64,000 nt of DNA from SSC3 sp963769585 (GCA_963769585.1 CAVYMJ010000006.1:1612001-1676000), one strand, 5' to 3'; numbered from the stretch's first letter, positions 8,668 to 18,148 are shown. Translations and numbers: made by a program. Notes: generated from the sequence alone by a model not told the origin.

Positions 8668-9087
8668 ATGATGACCACCCCTTTGACGCTCTCCGCATGG
8701 ACCGCCGCACTGGCGGCGCGCGGCCTCACCGTGCTGCCCTGCTCGTACGTCGTGCCCGTCGACCTGTGGCTCCGCGCCGAGAACGACGTCCTTCACCTGC
8801 GGGCGCGTGGCACCCGGGTCACGCTGCGCCGGTACGCCCCGACGTCGCTGACCGGCCTGATCCTGCGCTCGGAGTGCGACTGCGCAGAGCATCGCGCGGC
8901 AGGCGCACGCACGCGTACTGCGCTGGCCCCCGGAGTGCTACCGCTGGCCGAGGCAGTCTTCGACGGCGCGGCCGAACGGGGCTGGGTGGGATACGAAGCG
9001 GGCCTGCTCGGGATAGGGGACGCAGCGGCGCTCCTCGACCTGCTGCTCCCCCAGGTGCCGCACCTGCATCGCACCCAGGTCGCCTGA
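8668..9087 (+). CDS. Hypothetical protein, 139 residues
   Basis: No family was recognised. The product begins MMTTPLTLSAWTAAL and has a middle segment containing ECDCAEHRAAGA (two cysteines and a histidine), then an alanine/leucine-rich C-terminal half with helix-forming character. No signal peptide or clear membrane segment is seen. ATG at 8668 is chosen because AGGA lies five bases before it; the frame is open further upstream but without coding character. It is followed 30 bases later by the PGPGW-family gene on the same strand, so the two may be co-transcribed. Confidence 0.5.
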   Translation: MMTTPLTLSAWTAALAARGLTVLPCSYVVPVDLWLRAENDVLHLRARGTRVTLRRYAPTSLTGLILRSECDCAEHRAAGARTRTALAPGVLPLAEAVFDGAAERGWVGYEAGLLGIGDAAALLDLLLPQVPHLHRTQVA

Positions 9088-9117
9088 TCCCTTGGCTCGA
9101 TCTGACATCTTTGTCCC

Positions 9118-9603
9118 ATGTCACAGGTGAAGCGCCGCCCTCGCCCTCAGCGCGTGGCCCTGGAGGTCGTCGGCTGGCTACTGGTGCTCGCGGGGCTCGC
9201 TGCCCTCGTACTGCCGGGACCTGGGCTGGTCCTGCTCGCGCTGGGGCTGTGGGTGCACTCCCACAGCTACGAGTGGGCTGATCGCATGCTCGACCCGGTG
9301 AAGCGCCAGGCCTACAAGTCTGCCGCCGACAGCGTGGAGACCTGGCCCCGGATCGTGATGTCGAGTCTGGCTGCGCTGGCTATCGCGGTCGCAGGCGTCG
9401 TGTGGGGCCTGGCCCCTGCCTCTCCGTCATGGTGGCCGATCGACGACAAGTGGTGGCTGCTCGGCGGCTGGGGTACCGGAGCGGTCCTGATCGCCTCGGG
9501 ACTCGTGGCCCTCGGGATGATCGCGTGGAGCTACCGGACGTTCCGGGTCCAGCACGACACCATCGAGCACGTCCTGGATGAGAAGGGCCTGGACGGCGAC
9601 TGA
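9118..9603 (+). CDS. PGPGW-family transmembrane protein
   Basis: A 161-residue membrane protein. The first hydrophobic pair contains LPGPGLVLLALGLWV, the signature of the putative transmembrane PGPGW family (PF09656). A charged loop (about residues 55-75) and two further hydrophobic segments (about 78-98 and 118-140) follow, so four membrane passes are likely. The C-terminus is cytoplasmic-looking and charged. The function of the family is unknown. It converges on the sulfurtransferase gene with only three bases between stop codons. Confidence 0.8.
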   Translation: MSQVKRRPRPQRVALEVVGWLLVLAGLAALVLPGPGLVLLALGLWVHSHSYEWADRMLDPVKRQAYKSAADSVETWPRIVMSSLAALAIAVAGVVWGLAPASPSWWPIDDKWWLLGGWGTGAVLIASGLVALGMIAWSYRTFRVQHDTIEHVLDEKGLDGD

Positions 9604-9606
9604 GCG

Positions 9607-10404
9607 CTACCCCCCGGTGGCGACCCCGCGGTCCGGATCCGACACCCAGTGGCTCCAGGAGCCGGGGTACAGGGCCGCCTCGACCCCGAGCAGCTCCAGG
9701 GCCAGGACGTCGAGCGCGGCGGTGACACCCGAGCCGCAGTAGACACCGACCTCGCCGCCGGACGGGTACAGCTCGGCCAGCTCCCGCACCGACTTCAGTC
9801 GGCCGTCCGCGAGGTTGGCCACGTGCGGGACGTTGATCGCGCCCGGGATGTGGCCCGCCACGGGGTCGACGGGCTCGGCCTCGCCCCGGAACCTCTCGGG
9901 AGCCCGGGCGTCGATCAAGGTTCCCTCCGCGGCCACGCGTTCGGCGCCGGCAGCATCGAGAGTCCGCAGGTGGCCCGGCGAGCCCTCGAAGTCACCCTGG
10001 GCACTGAGCACGGGACCCTCCTCGACAGGTCCCTCCCAGGCGGCCAGCCCGCCGTCGAGCACAGCCACCGATGGGTGGCCGAAGTAGCGCAGCAGCCACC
10101 AGGCCCGCGCTGCCGCATCGCCGGGCCCTGCGTCGTACACCACGACCGGCCGGCTCGCGGACACTCCGTGTGCGCGCATGGCGGAGGAGAAGCGCTCGGT
10201 CGAGGGCAGCGGGTGGCGCCCCCCAGTGCCGGTGTGGGGTGGGTCCGCCAGCTCGCTCGGCAGGTCGACGTACGCCGCCCCGGGCAGGTGTCCGGCCAGG
10301 AACTTCTCGTGCCCGTCGGTGCGTCCGAGCTTCCAGCGCACATCCAGCAGCGTGACCGAACCGAGCAGCGGCAGCAGGGATGCGGCCGAGACCAGAGGCG
10401 ACAT
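9607..10404 (-). CDS. Thiosulfate/3-mercaptopyruvate sulfurtransferase (two-domain rhodanese)
   Basis: A 265-residue protein with two rhodanese domains. The inactive N-terminal one contains LLDVRW and GHLPGAAYVDL. The active C-terminal one contains GHIPGAINVPH and the catalytic loop YCGSGVTA, with C223 carrying the persulfide. It transfers sulfur from thiosulfate or 3-mercaptopyruvate to a thiophilic acceptor in the cytoplasm. The loop CGSGVT is of the mercaptopyruvate type. The gene lies 29 bases downstream of tdk on the same strand and may share its transcript. Confidence 0.9.
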   Translation of the reverse strand: MSPLVSAASLLPLLGSVTLLDVRWKLGRTDGHEKFLAGHLPGAAYVDLPSELADPPHTGTGGRHPLPSTERFSSAMRAHGVSASRPVVVYDAGPGDAAARAWWLLRYFGHPSVAVLDGGLAAWEGPVEEGPVLSAQGDFEGSPGHLRTLDAAGAERVAAEGTLIDARAPERFRGEAEPVDPVAGHIPGAINVPHVANLADGRLKSVRELAELYPSGGEVGVYCGSGVTAALDVLALELLGVEAALYPGSWSHWVSDPDRGVATGG

Positions 10405-10433
10405 GCGGCCGACGGTACCGCCTCGCCAGGCGC

Positions 10434-11087
10434 TCAGGTGAACGGCAGGGGCTCGCCGATCTGCGAGACCGCCTGCGCGCGTGATGCGGTGAGGCGGCGA
10501 CGGTGGTGCTGTCGGCAGAGCACCTCGTAGCCGACCTCGGGCGCCGGCTCGTCGGCGGTCTCCACGTCACCGACGACGATCACCTCTCCCTCGGTGACCA
10601 TCTCGCCGTTCTCGGTGCGTGCGTTGTGCGTGGCGCGCTTCCCGCACCAGCACAGCGCCTCGACCTGCAGGGTCGAGGTGCGGTCGGCCAGCTCCACGAG
10701 CCGCGCGGAGCCCTCGAAGAGTGCCGTGCGGAAGTCGGTGAGGATGCCGAAGCAGAACACGTCCACCTGAAGCTCGTCGACGACTCGGGCCAGCTGGTCG
10801 ACCTGACGCGCGGTGTAGAACTGTGCCTCGTCGCAGATCAGGTAGTCGACGCGGCCGCCGTGGGTGAGCTCGTAGACGACGTACGCCCAGAAGTCGAAGT
10901 CCTGCGGCACCTCGATCGCGTCGTGGGTCAGCCCGAGGCGGCTGCTCAGCTTTGCGGTCCCGGCGCGGTCATGGCTGGTGAAGATCCTGCCGACCCGACC
11001 CCGGGCGGCATGGTTGTGGTTCGTCTGCAGGGCGAGCGTCGACTTCCCGCTGTCCATGGTGCCGGTGTAGAAGTGCAGTTCAGCCAC
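10434..11087 (-). CDS. tdk: Thymidine kinase, type II
   Basis: A 217-residue kinase that phosphorylates thymidine to dTMP in nucleoside salvage. The P-loop is GTMDSGKST (9-17). The catalytic glutamate lies in ICDEAQF (E87). The lasso domain keeps zinc-site residues C146, C148, C191 and H194 (CWCGKRATHNAR and LCRQHH). Its length is normal for the bacterial type II family. It is nine bases downstream of the phosphodiesterase gene, so it probably belongs to a DUF5998-phosphodiesterase-tdk-rhodanese transcript. Confidence 0.95.
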   Translation of the reverse strand: MAELHFYTGTMDSGKSTLALQTNHNHAARGRVGRIFTSHDRAGTAKLSSRLGLTHDAIEVPQDFDFWAYVVYELTHGGRVDYLICDEAQFYTARQVDQLARVVDELQVDVFCFGILTDFRTALFEGSARLVELADRTSTLQVEALCWCGKRATHNARTENGEMVTEGEVIVVGDVETADEPAPEVGYEVLCRQHHRRRLTASRAQAVSQIGEPLPFT

Positions 11088-11096
11088 CGGAGCAAC

Positions 11097-12215
11097 CTAG
11101 TCGACCAGGACGGGGATCAGCATCTCCGCCCGCGTGAGCGAGCCGTGCATGCCCACGAGCGAGCTCTCGTAGGGGAAGTCGGTCGTGCTGAGGATCGCCG
11201 CGTCGCCGCGACAGGCGACCATCACGTCCCCGAGGCGGGGACGCACCGTCGCGATCAGCTCGCCGAACCAGCCTCGCTCCAGCGCCTCGTCCCTGGTCAG
11301 CACCAGCGCCCGGTCGCCGAGGAGCTCACGCCAGGTCGCCTGTACGTCGTCGACGGCCCCACCACGGCAGTAGAGATGCCGGAAGCGAGCCTCTCCCCCT
11401 AGGAGGCTGACCCCATCGCGGAGCACAGCATGCTCGTCCACGTCGACCCTGGACTCCGGTGGCGTGTCGACCATGCCGTGGTCGGCCACCACGACGATCC
11501 GTACCTGCGACGGCATCACCTCGCGCAGATGCTCGGCGGCGGCATCGATCTCCTCGAGCTGGGCGCGCCACTGGGCAGAGTCGACGCCGTAGCGGTGGCC
11601 AGTCCAGTCCAGATCCCCGTCGTACAGGTAGGTCAGGGACGGGGTCCGGCCTGCCGCAGCAAGGACGGCCACGGTCCGCTCACCGAGCTTGTCGGCTCCG
11701 ACGTACTCAGCGCCGCGGGTTCCCGCGAGCGTCAGTCCCGACCCGGCGAACTCGCGCTTGTTGACCACGGTGGTGTGTACGCCGGCGCTGCTCAGCCGGT
11801 TGAACGCCGTCGGGTGGGGCTGCCACTCGGTGGGATCGACGTTCTTGCTCCACGTCAGGGCGTTGAGCAGGTCGTTGGTGCCCGGTATCCGCGACGTGAA
11901 CCCGACGACCCCGTGGGTACCCGGAGTCAGGGCCGTCCCGAACGAGGTGAGCGAGGTCGCGGTCGTCGACGGGACACCGACCGTGGCGGGAGCGCTGCCG
12001 TCGAGCAGCGACGCGAGGTAGGGCGCCTGGTCACTGTGTTGCTGCAGCAGGTCGTAGCCGAGGCCGTCGACCAGGAACACGACGTAGGCCTGGGCGTCGG
12101 GGAAGTCCAGTGAGGAGGGCGGCAGCCCCGCGTCGACACCCAGCGCGGCCGCGACCGCCGGGAGAACGTCACCCAGCGAGCGGTCGTGGTACGCCGGCGC
12201 GACGAGCTCGGTCAC
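11097..12215 (-). CDS. Alkaline-phosphatase-superfamily phosphodiesterase (nucleotide pyrophosphatase type)
   Basis: A 372-residue metal-dependent phosphodiesterase. The motifs are FLVDGLGYD (D50, metal), VPSTTATSLTS with the nucleophilic threonine (T84 or T85), YLYDGDLDWTGHRYG (metal ligands) and VVADHGMVD. No signal peptide is seen, so it is probably cytoplasmic. GTG at 12215 overlaps the TGA of the DUF5998 gene, giving translational coupling. The pairing of these two families is recurrent in actinobacteria. The substrate is unknown; phosphonate, nucleotide and lipid substrates all occur in the family. Confidence 0.88.
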   Translation of the reverse strand: MTELVAPAYHDRSLGDVLPAVAAALGVDAGLPPSSLDFPDAQAYVVFLVDGLGYDLLQQHSDQAPYLASLLDGSAPATVGVPSTTATSLTSFGTALTPGTHGVVGFTSRIPGTNDLLNALTWSKNVDPTEWQPHPTAFNRLSSAGVHTTVVNKREFAGSGLTLAGTRGAEYVGADKLGERTVAVLAAAGRTPSLTYLYDGDLDWTGHRYGVDSAQWRAQLEEIDAAAEHLREVMPSQVRIVVVADHGMVDTPPESRVDVDEHAVLRDGVSLLGGEARFRHLYCRGGAVDDVQATWRELLGDRALVLTRDEALERGWFGELIATVRPRLGDVMVACRGDAAILSTTDFPYESSLVGMHGSLTRAEMLIPVLVD

Positions 12216-12805
12216 CTCTGAGGCGCGGCCGTGACGGTGCGGGCCGACAGTGCGTCGGCGAACGCCAGCAGGTCAGACACCGCGCTCGGGCCCTCCGCCG
12301 CCGCGCTGACCCGCAGGGAGAAGTCGTCACCGGACAGTACGCCGGTGTAGCCGTGGTCGGCTTCGCAGCCGGGGTCGCCGCAGGCTGCCGGCTCCAGGTC
12401 GATGCGACCGACCGCACCCCAGCCGATGGTGAGCACGGCTTCGCTCGCCGTCGAGCCGGCGTACTCTGCCGGGTTGGCCACCATCCGGCTCACGACCACC
12501 GTCTTGACCGAGCTGAGCAGCACCGCCTCGGACGTCGACGACGTGTACGGCGCGGGCAGCAGGTCGTCGGGGGCGTGCTCGTCGGTGTGACCAAGGATCA
12601 GCCTGGAGGGAGTCAACGTCAGCACCGTCACGTGACGGCGCACCTCGTCGCGCTCGTCGATCGTCGGCTCGTGGTGCACGAGGAAGGCCTCCACCGGCTC
12701 CCCCGCCACAGCCGCGAAGACCGCGTCGGCTACCACCTCGGGGTAGTACCCGGAGGCCTCGATGGAGGCCCGGAGGTCGGATGATCGGTCGCTCACGTCG
12801 TACAT
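12212..12805 (-). CDS. DUF5998 family protein
   Basis: A 197-residue conserved actinobacterial protein of unknown function. It starts SDRSSDLRASIEASGYYPEVVADAV and contains the family-typical AFLVHHEPTIDERDEVRRHVTVLTLTPSRL and a GDPGCEADHGYTG segment with a cysteine and a histidine. No membrane segments are seen. It is the first gene of the transcript leading to the phosphodiesterase and tdk, and overlaps the next start by four bases. Confidence 0.85.
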   Translation of the reverse strand: MYDVSDRSSDLRASIEASGYYPEVVADAVFAAVAGEPVEAFLVHHEPTIDERDEVRRHVTVLTLTPSRLILGHTDEHAPDDLLPAPYTSSTSEAVLLSSVKTVVVSRMVANPAEYAGSTASEAVLTIGWGAVGRIDLEPAACGDPGCEADHGYTGVLSGDDFSLRVSAAAEGPSAVSDLLAFADALSARTVTAAPQR

Positions 12806-12833
12806 GCGGTCAGTCTTTCACCCCCAGCTGGGT

Positions 12834-15545
12834 TCAGCTGACGAAGGTGTCCCCTGCCTGGGCGTTGAGCCGACGCACGAACCAGTCGGAGCGGGCGTCG
12901 GCCACGGGCTCGACCCGCGCTGTCGCGGTCAAGACCGTCGCGTTGACCGCCCCCGCGAGCACGAGTGAGAGGTCGAGCTCGCGCACCTGCGGGAGGTCGT
13001 TCTTGAGCTGTGCCACCCGGACGAGGAGATCCTCGAGGTGGTCGATGGCAACCAGCTCGCTGCCGCGGTACCCGAAGAGCAAGGGTGCCGCTTTGATCTC
13101 GCGGACCATCGAGGCCGCGTCGCCGCTGTGCAGCGGCGGGATGCGATGCGAGCGGTCTCCGAGAAGCTCGGTGGCCGCACCGGAGACCCCGAACGAGACG
13201 ACCGGGCCGAACAGGGGGTCCTCGACGCCGCGTAGCGTCACCGGAACCCCCGAAGGCGCGTTGCGCTGCACCACGAAACCGGCGTTCTCGGGGAGGTCGA
13301 TCAGCACGTTCATCGCCTGCCAGGCGGCACGCATCTGTTCGGCGTTGTCGATGTTGCGCCACACGTGGGCCAGGTCGGGGCGCTGGCGAAGGTGCTCGGC
13401 CGTCGCCTTGAGCACGACGTCCCAGCCGAGCTGCTCGCCGGCCGCGATCGCCTCCGCCTCGGAGCTGACCGGGATACGCCCCCACAAGGTGACGCCGTAC
13501 GCCGCGAGGAGGTCCTCGAGCTCTCCGGGGGCCAGGTCGCGCCCGGTCGTCGACTCGGCCAGGACCTGCTCGATGCGACGCTGGGCACGCTCGACGTCGA
13601 CGTCGGCAGGCAGGACCAGCTCGCCGGCAGGCTCGTTGCGCCAGGCGGCGTACTCGCAGGCTCGCGCCAGCGCGCGCACCGCAGCCTCCGGCGACTGGTA
13701 CGACGGGACCGAGCCGCGCCCGGCCGACGACCCGGCCACATCCGGCACCCGGAGCAGCTCCGGGATGCCCTCGGCGGCGAGGAACGTCGAGATGACGGGC
13801 TTGTCGGACTGCTCGCCGATGGCCGCGATGACATCGGCGACCTCCCTGCTGGTGGCCTGCAACGGCGGGATGTACACCACGATCACCGCGTCGGAGTCCT
13901 TGTGGTCGATCGCCCGGTCCAGGGCCTTCTCGAAGTCCTCGGCCGAGGCCTCCGCACCGAGCGAGACCGAGTGAGTCACTGTGAGCCCTACCGCGGCGGC
14001 GGCGTCCGCCGCGAGCAGGCCCAGGGCGTCGGAGTTCCCGACAACGGCGACCCGGTTCCCCGCTGGCAGCGGCTGGTGCGCGAGCAGCTGTGCGACGTCG
14101 AACATGTCGTCCAGGGTGTCGACCTGGATCACGCCCGCCTGCCTGAACATCGCGTCGACCGCGGCCTGGCCGATGGTGGACTCACGCACCGCATGGCCCA
14201 TCGGGACGCCCTGCGTCGCCCGCCCGGACTTCACCGCGATCACGGGCTTCTTGCGCGAGACCCGCCGCGCGATCCGGCTGAACTTGCGTGGGTTGCCGAT
14301 CGACTCGAGGTAGAGCAGAACGACCTCGGTGGTCTCGTCCTCCTCCCAGTACTGGAGCAGGTCGTTGCCCGACACGTCGGCCCGGTTCCCCGCGGAGACG
14401 AAGGTGGACAGGCCGAGGCCGCGACGGGTGACGTTCTCCAGGATCGCTACGCCGAGCGCACCTGACTGGCAGAAGAAGCCGGCGCGCCCGCGGGGCGGCA
14501 TCACCGGCGCCAGTGACGCGTTGAGGCTGACATCGGCGGCCGTGTTGACGATCCCCAGGGCGTTGGGGCCGACCAGCCGCAGGCCGTACCCGCGGGCAAG
14601 GCCGACCAGCCTGCGCTGCTTACGGCGCCCCTCCTCGCCGGTCTCGGCGAAGCCCGCGGAGACCACCACGATGCCGTGCACGCCCTTGTTGGCGCAGTCG
14701 ATGACCACCTCGGGCACATGCTCGGCCGGTACGGCGACCACGGCGATGTCCACCGGGTCGGGGATGTCGCTCACGGCGGCGTACGCCGGCATGCCGGCCA
14801 CCGAGGTCGCCGAGCTGTTCACGGCGTACACCCGGCCCTGGAAGTCCCCCAGGACGAGGTTGCGGACCAGCGTCCGGCCGATCGTCTCGACCCGACGCGA
14901 GGCCCCGACCACGGCCACGCTCCTGGCATGGAAGAACCGCTGGATCGAAGTTGCCTCGGCGCGATGCTCGCGAGCCTGCATCACGTCGATCGAGGTCTGA
15001 GTCGAGTCGACCGGGAACTCGAGCCGCATCACTCCGTCCGCGAAGGTCTGGGCCACCGTGTAGCCGGCGTCGGTGAAGACCCCGATCATCGCCTGGTTGC
15101 CGGGGAGGATCTCGGCCACGAACATCTCGATGTCACGCTCGCGGGCGGCCTGCGCCAGATGTTCGAGCAGCAGCTGGCCGATGCCCCGACCCTGGTGGGC
15201 GTCCTGCACCAGGAACGCGACCTCAGCCTCGACCTGGTCGCTCTTGGTCGCGTCCTGGGGGAGCCGCTCGTACTGGCCGAAGGCGATGATGTTGCCGCCC
15301 ACGGTCATCACGAAGCCGACCCGGTCCGTGTGGTCGACGTTGGTGAACCTCGACACGTCGCGCGCTGCGAGGCGTGGCATCGGGGCGAAGAAGCGTAGGT
15401 ACCGCGACTCGTCGGAGACGCCGCCGTAGAACTCCACGAGCGCCTCGGCGTCGGAGGGCAGGATCGGTCTGAGGTGGGCGACCCTGCCGTCGCGGAGCAG
15501 AACGTCAGCCTCCCAGTGTCTGGGGTAGTCGGCCGGCTCGTGCAC
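12834..15545 (-). CDS. Pat-like fusion: GNAT acetyltransferase plus NDP-forming acyl-CoA synthetase domains
   Basis: A 903-residue cytoplasmic protein. The order is an N-terminal GNAT domain (about 15-175, acetyl-CoA loop QGRGIG at 118-123), a CoA-binding Rossmann domain (VAVVGASRR, about 210-218), the ligase-CoA region (QSGALG at about 360), and a C-terminal ATP-grasp domain (about 670-895). Salmonella Pat, which acetylates lysines of acetyl-CoA synthetase, has the same parts with the GNAT domain at the C-terminus; actinobacterial homologues place it first. The SHTG box that holds the phosphorylated histidine in working synthetases reads HAVRESTIGQ here, so ligase activity is probably lost and the large part may be a ligand sensor. 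It diverges from parC. Confidence 0.85.
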   Translation of the reverse strand: MHEPADYPRHWEADVLLRDGRVAHLRPILPSDAEALVEFYGGVSDESRYLRFFAPMPRLAARDVSRFTNVDHTDRVGFVMTVGGNIIAFGQYERLPQDATKSDQVEAEVAFLVQDAHQGRGIGQLLLEHLAQAARERDIEMFVAEILPGNQAMIGVFTDAGYTVAQTFADGVMRLEFPVDSTQTSIDVMQAREHRAEATSIQRFFHARSVAVVGASRRVETIGRTLVRNLVLGDFQGRVYAVNSSATSVAGMPAYAAVSDIPDPVDIAVVAVPAEHVPEVVIDCANKGVHGIVVVSAGFAETGEEGRRKQRRLVGLARGYGLRLVGPNALGIVNTAADVSLNASLAPVMPPRGRAGFFCQSGALGVAILENVTRRGLGLSTFVSAGNRADVSGNDLLQYWEEDETTEVVLLYLESIGNPRKFSRIARRVSRKKPVIAVKSGRATQGVPMGHAVRESTIGQAAVDAMFRQAGVIQVDTLDDMFDVAQLLAHQPLPAGNRVAVVGNSDALGLLAADAAAAVGLTVTHSVSLGAEASAEDFEKALDRAIDHKDSDAVIVVYIPPLQATSREVADVIAAIGEQSDKPVISTFLAAEGIPELLRVPDVAGSSAGRGSVPSYQSPEAAVRALARACEYAAWRNEPAGELVLPADVDVERAQRRIEQVLAESTTGRDLAPGELEDLLAAYGVTLWGRIPVSSEAEAIAAGEQLGWDVVLKATAEHLRQRPDLAHVWRNIDNAEQMRAAWQAMNVLIDLPENAGFVVQRNAPSGVPVTLRGVEDPLFGPVVSFGVSGAATELLGDRSHRIPPLHSGDAASMVREIKAAPLLFGYRGSELVAIDHLEDLLVRVAQLKNDLPQVRELDLSLVLAGAVNATVLTATARVEPVADARSDWFVRRLNAQAGDTFVS

Positions 15546-15688
15546 GAGCAGAATCTACCGGGTCGGGGTGCCGGGCAGGCGCGGGCACTGCTCGAGCGGA
15601 CGACGAGGCGCCTGCGGTGGAGGAGCATCCGAGCCGCTACCGGCGTGCCCCCGGCAGATGCTGTGAGCCGCTCGGCGACAATGGCCGC

Positions 15689-18148
15689 ATGGCCCGCCGT
15701 AGCACCCGCACCGCAGTTCCTGACGACTTCGAAGAGCACATCGTCGACATCGACGTAGGCGACGAGATGCGAACCAGCTTCCTGGAGTATGCCTACTCCG
15801 TCATCTACAGTCGCGCGCTCCCGGACGCCCGGGACGGCCTGAAGCCCGTTCAGCGGCGCATCCTCTACACGATGGCCGAGATGGGGCTTCGGCCCGACAG
15901 GGGCCACGTCAAGAGCGCGCGGGTGGTCGGCGAGGTCATGGGTCGGCTGCATCCTCACGGCGACGGAGCGATCTACGACGCCCTGGTACGTCAGGTCCAA
16001 CCCTGGTCCATGCGCGTCCCGCTTATCGACGGCCACGGCAACTTCGGCTCCCCCGACTCCGGCCCGGCAGCGATGCGCTACACCGAGTGCCGGATGGCCG
16101 CACCGGCCTCGGCGATGACGACCTCGATCGACGAGGACACCGTCGACTTCAAGCCGAACTACGACAGTCGCGAGCAGGAGCCCACGGTGCTGCCGGCAGC
16201 GATGCCGAACCTGCTGGTCAACGGCGCAGCGGGAATCGCGGTCGGGATGGCCACCAACATGGCCCCGCACAACCTCGTCGAGGTGGTGCAGGCGCTCAAG
16301 CACCTGATCAGCCATCCCCAGGCCGACCTCGACGCGATCATGCGGTTCATCCCCGGCCCCGACCTCCCCACCGGCGGCAAGATCGTCGGTCTCGACGGGA
16401 TCCGTGACGCCTACGAGACCGGGCGCGGAACGTTCAAGATGCGCGCGACCACGCGCGTGGAGAGCGTGACCCCGCGCCGCAAGGGCATCGTCGTCACCGA
16501 GCTTCCGTACGGCGTGGGCCCGGAGAAGGTCATCGAGCGCATCAAGGTGCTGGTCCAGGGCAAGAAGCTCCAGGGCATCGCCGACGTCAAGGACCTCACC
16601 GATCTCGAGAAGGGCCTGCGCCTGGTTATCGAGATCAAGAACGGCTTCCATCCCGAGGCGGTCCTCGAGCAGCTCTTCAAGGTGACGCCGATGGAGGACT
16701 CGTTCGGCATCAACGCCGTGGCCCTGGTCGACGGGCAGCCACGCACTCTCGGACTCAAGCAGATGCTGGAGGTCTTCCTGGGCCACCGGTACGACGTGGT
16801 GCGCCGCCGTACGACGCATCGCCGGACCAAGGCCCTGGACCGGCTCCATCTCGTTGAGGGCCTGCTCGTTGCGATCCTCGACATCGACGAGGTGATCCAG
16901 CTGATCCGGGCTAGCGACAACGCCTCCGAAGCCAAGGAGCGGCTCATCTCGGTCTTCGACCTCAGCGAAGCCCAGGCGGAGTACATCCTGGACATGGCCC
17001 TGCGCCGGCTCACCAAGTTCTCCCGGATCGAGCTGGAGAAGGAGCAGTCGGAGCTGCAGCGGACGATCGCCGAGCTGGACGAGATCCTCAACGACGAGGC
17101 TCGGCTGCGCCGGGTGGTCTCCGACGAGCTCGGCGAGGTCGCCAAGGCCTACGGCACCCCCCGCCGTACCGTTCTGCTCGAGGCGGCCGGCCAGGCGGTG
17201 ACCAGCGCGGTGCCGCTGGAGGTCGCCGACGACCCCTGCTTCGTGTACCTGTCCTCCAGCAACCTGCTGGCCCGTACGGCGGACACCGAACCGCCCGGCG
17301 AGGGGGGTAACCGCGCCAAGCACGACGTGATCGTCTCCGCCGTCCGCGCCACCGCGCGCGGCCAGGTCGGAGTCGTGACCAACCGTGGTCGGCTGGTCAA
17401 GCTCGACGTGCTCGACCTGCCGACGGTCCCGGCCACCGCCAACGCCCCCCACCTGCAGGGCGGCGCGCCGACCAGCGAGTTCCTGTCGCTGGAGCACGGC
17501 GAGCTGGCCCTGGCACTGTGCACACTCGAGGCCGACTCCCCCGGCCTCGCCCTGGGCACCCGCGACGGGGTCGTCAAGCGGGTCAACCCGGAGGTGCTCG
17601 GTCGCGACTCGTGGGACGTGATCAGCCTCAAGGAGGGCGACGAGGTCGTCGGGGCGGTCGAGCTGCGCACGGGAGACGAAGAGCTGTGTTTCATCTCCTC
17701 CGACGCGCAGCTGCTGCGCTTCCCGGCCTCCGGCGTACGGCCCCAGGGCCGTTCCGGCGGCGGCATGGCAGGCATCCGTCTGGCGCCGGCACAGCGGGTC
17801 GTCTCCTTCGGTGCCTTCACCGTCGCCGAGGACGCGGCAGTCGTCACGGTGAGCGGCGCCGCCACCGCACTGCCGGGCACCGAGCCCGGTGCGGTGAAGG
17901 TCACCCCCTTCTCGGAGTACCCAGGGAAGGGCCGCGGCACCGGAGGCGTGCGCTGCCACCGGTTGCGCAGCGGGGAGGACACGCTCGTGTTCGCCTGGGC
18001 CGGTCGCGGGCCGGCCCATGCGGCTGCAGCCAGCGGTGCCGCCGTTGAGCTTCCGGCCGAGGCCGGGCGCCGAGACGGGTCCGGGGTCCCCGGGAGCCAG
18101 CCCATCATTGCGGTCGCCGGACCGGTCCGTGAAAGGCTGGGCTCATGA
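15689..18148 (+). CDS. parC: DNA topoisomerase IV subunit A (ParC-type)
   Basis: An 819-residue type IIA topoisomerase subunit. The breakage-reunion domain includes ALPDARDGLKPVQRRIL, HPHGDGAIYDALV and the catalytic tyrosine Y131 in AMRYTEC. A coiled-coil stretch lies near 440-490 and a beta-propeller-like C-terminal domain follows. No canonical GyrA box (QRRGGKG) is seen; the nearest is PGKGRGTGG. That, plus a ParE-type gene 5.8 kb away rather than an adjoining gyrB, supports topoisomerase IV, which decatenates chromosomes, over gyrase. ATG at 15689 is chosen by homology. The stop codon overlaps the lprG start (ATGA). Confidence 0.88.
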   Translation: MARRSTRTAVPDDFEEHIVDIDVGDEMRTSFLEYAYSVIYSRALPDARDGLKPVQRRILYTMAEMGLRPDRGHVKSARVVGEVMGRLHPHGDGAIYDALVRQVQPWSMRVPLIDGHGNFGSPDSGPAAMRYTECRMAAPASAMTTSIDEDTVDFKPNYDSREQEPTVLPAAMPNLLVNGAAGIAVGMATNMAPHNLVEVVQALKHLISHPQADLDAIMRFIPGPDLPTGGKIVGLDGIRDAYETGRGTFKMRATTRVESVTPRRKGIVVTELPYGVGPEKVIERIKVLVQGKKLQGIADVKDLTDLEKGLRLVIEIKNGFHPEAVLEQLFKVTPMEDSFGINAVALVDGQPRTLGLKQMLEVFLGHRYDVVRRRTTHRRTKALDRLHLVEGLLVAILDIDEVIQLIRASDNASEAKERLISVFDLSEAQAEYILDMALRRLTKFSRIELEKEQSELQRTIAELDEILNDEARLRRVVSDELGEVAKAYGTPRRTVLLEAAGQAVTSAVPLEVADDPCFVYLSSSNLLARTADTEPPGEGGNRAKHDVIVSAVRATARGQVGVVTNRGRLVKLDVLDLPTVPATANAPHLQGGAPTSEFLSLEHGELALALCTLEADSPGLALGTRDGVVKRVNPEVLGRDSWDVISLKEGDEVVGAVELRTGDEELCFISSDAQLLRFPASGVRPQGRSGGGMAGIRLAPAQRVVSFGAFTVAEDAAVVTVSGAATALPGTEPGAVKVTPFSEYPGKGRGTGGVRCHRLRSGEDTLVFAWAGRGPAHAAAASGAAVELPAEAGRRDGSGVPGSQPIIAVAGPVRERLGS

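Noticed and set aside
6385..8892. An 835-codon open frame on the minus strand
   Set aside because: It lies entirely opposite the two-domain reductase, which has clear motifs. The antisense product is a Arg/Gly/Val/Asp-rich composition typical of GC-rich shadow frames.
15308..18019. A 903-codon open frame on the minus strand opposite parC
   Set aside because: parC carries all family motifs; the antisense frame has shadow composition and runs through the start of the Pat-like gene in another frame.
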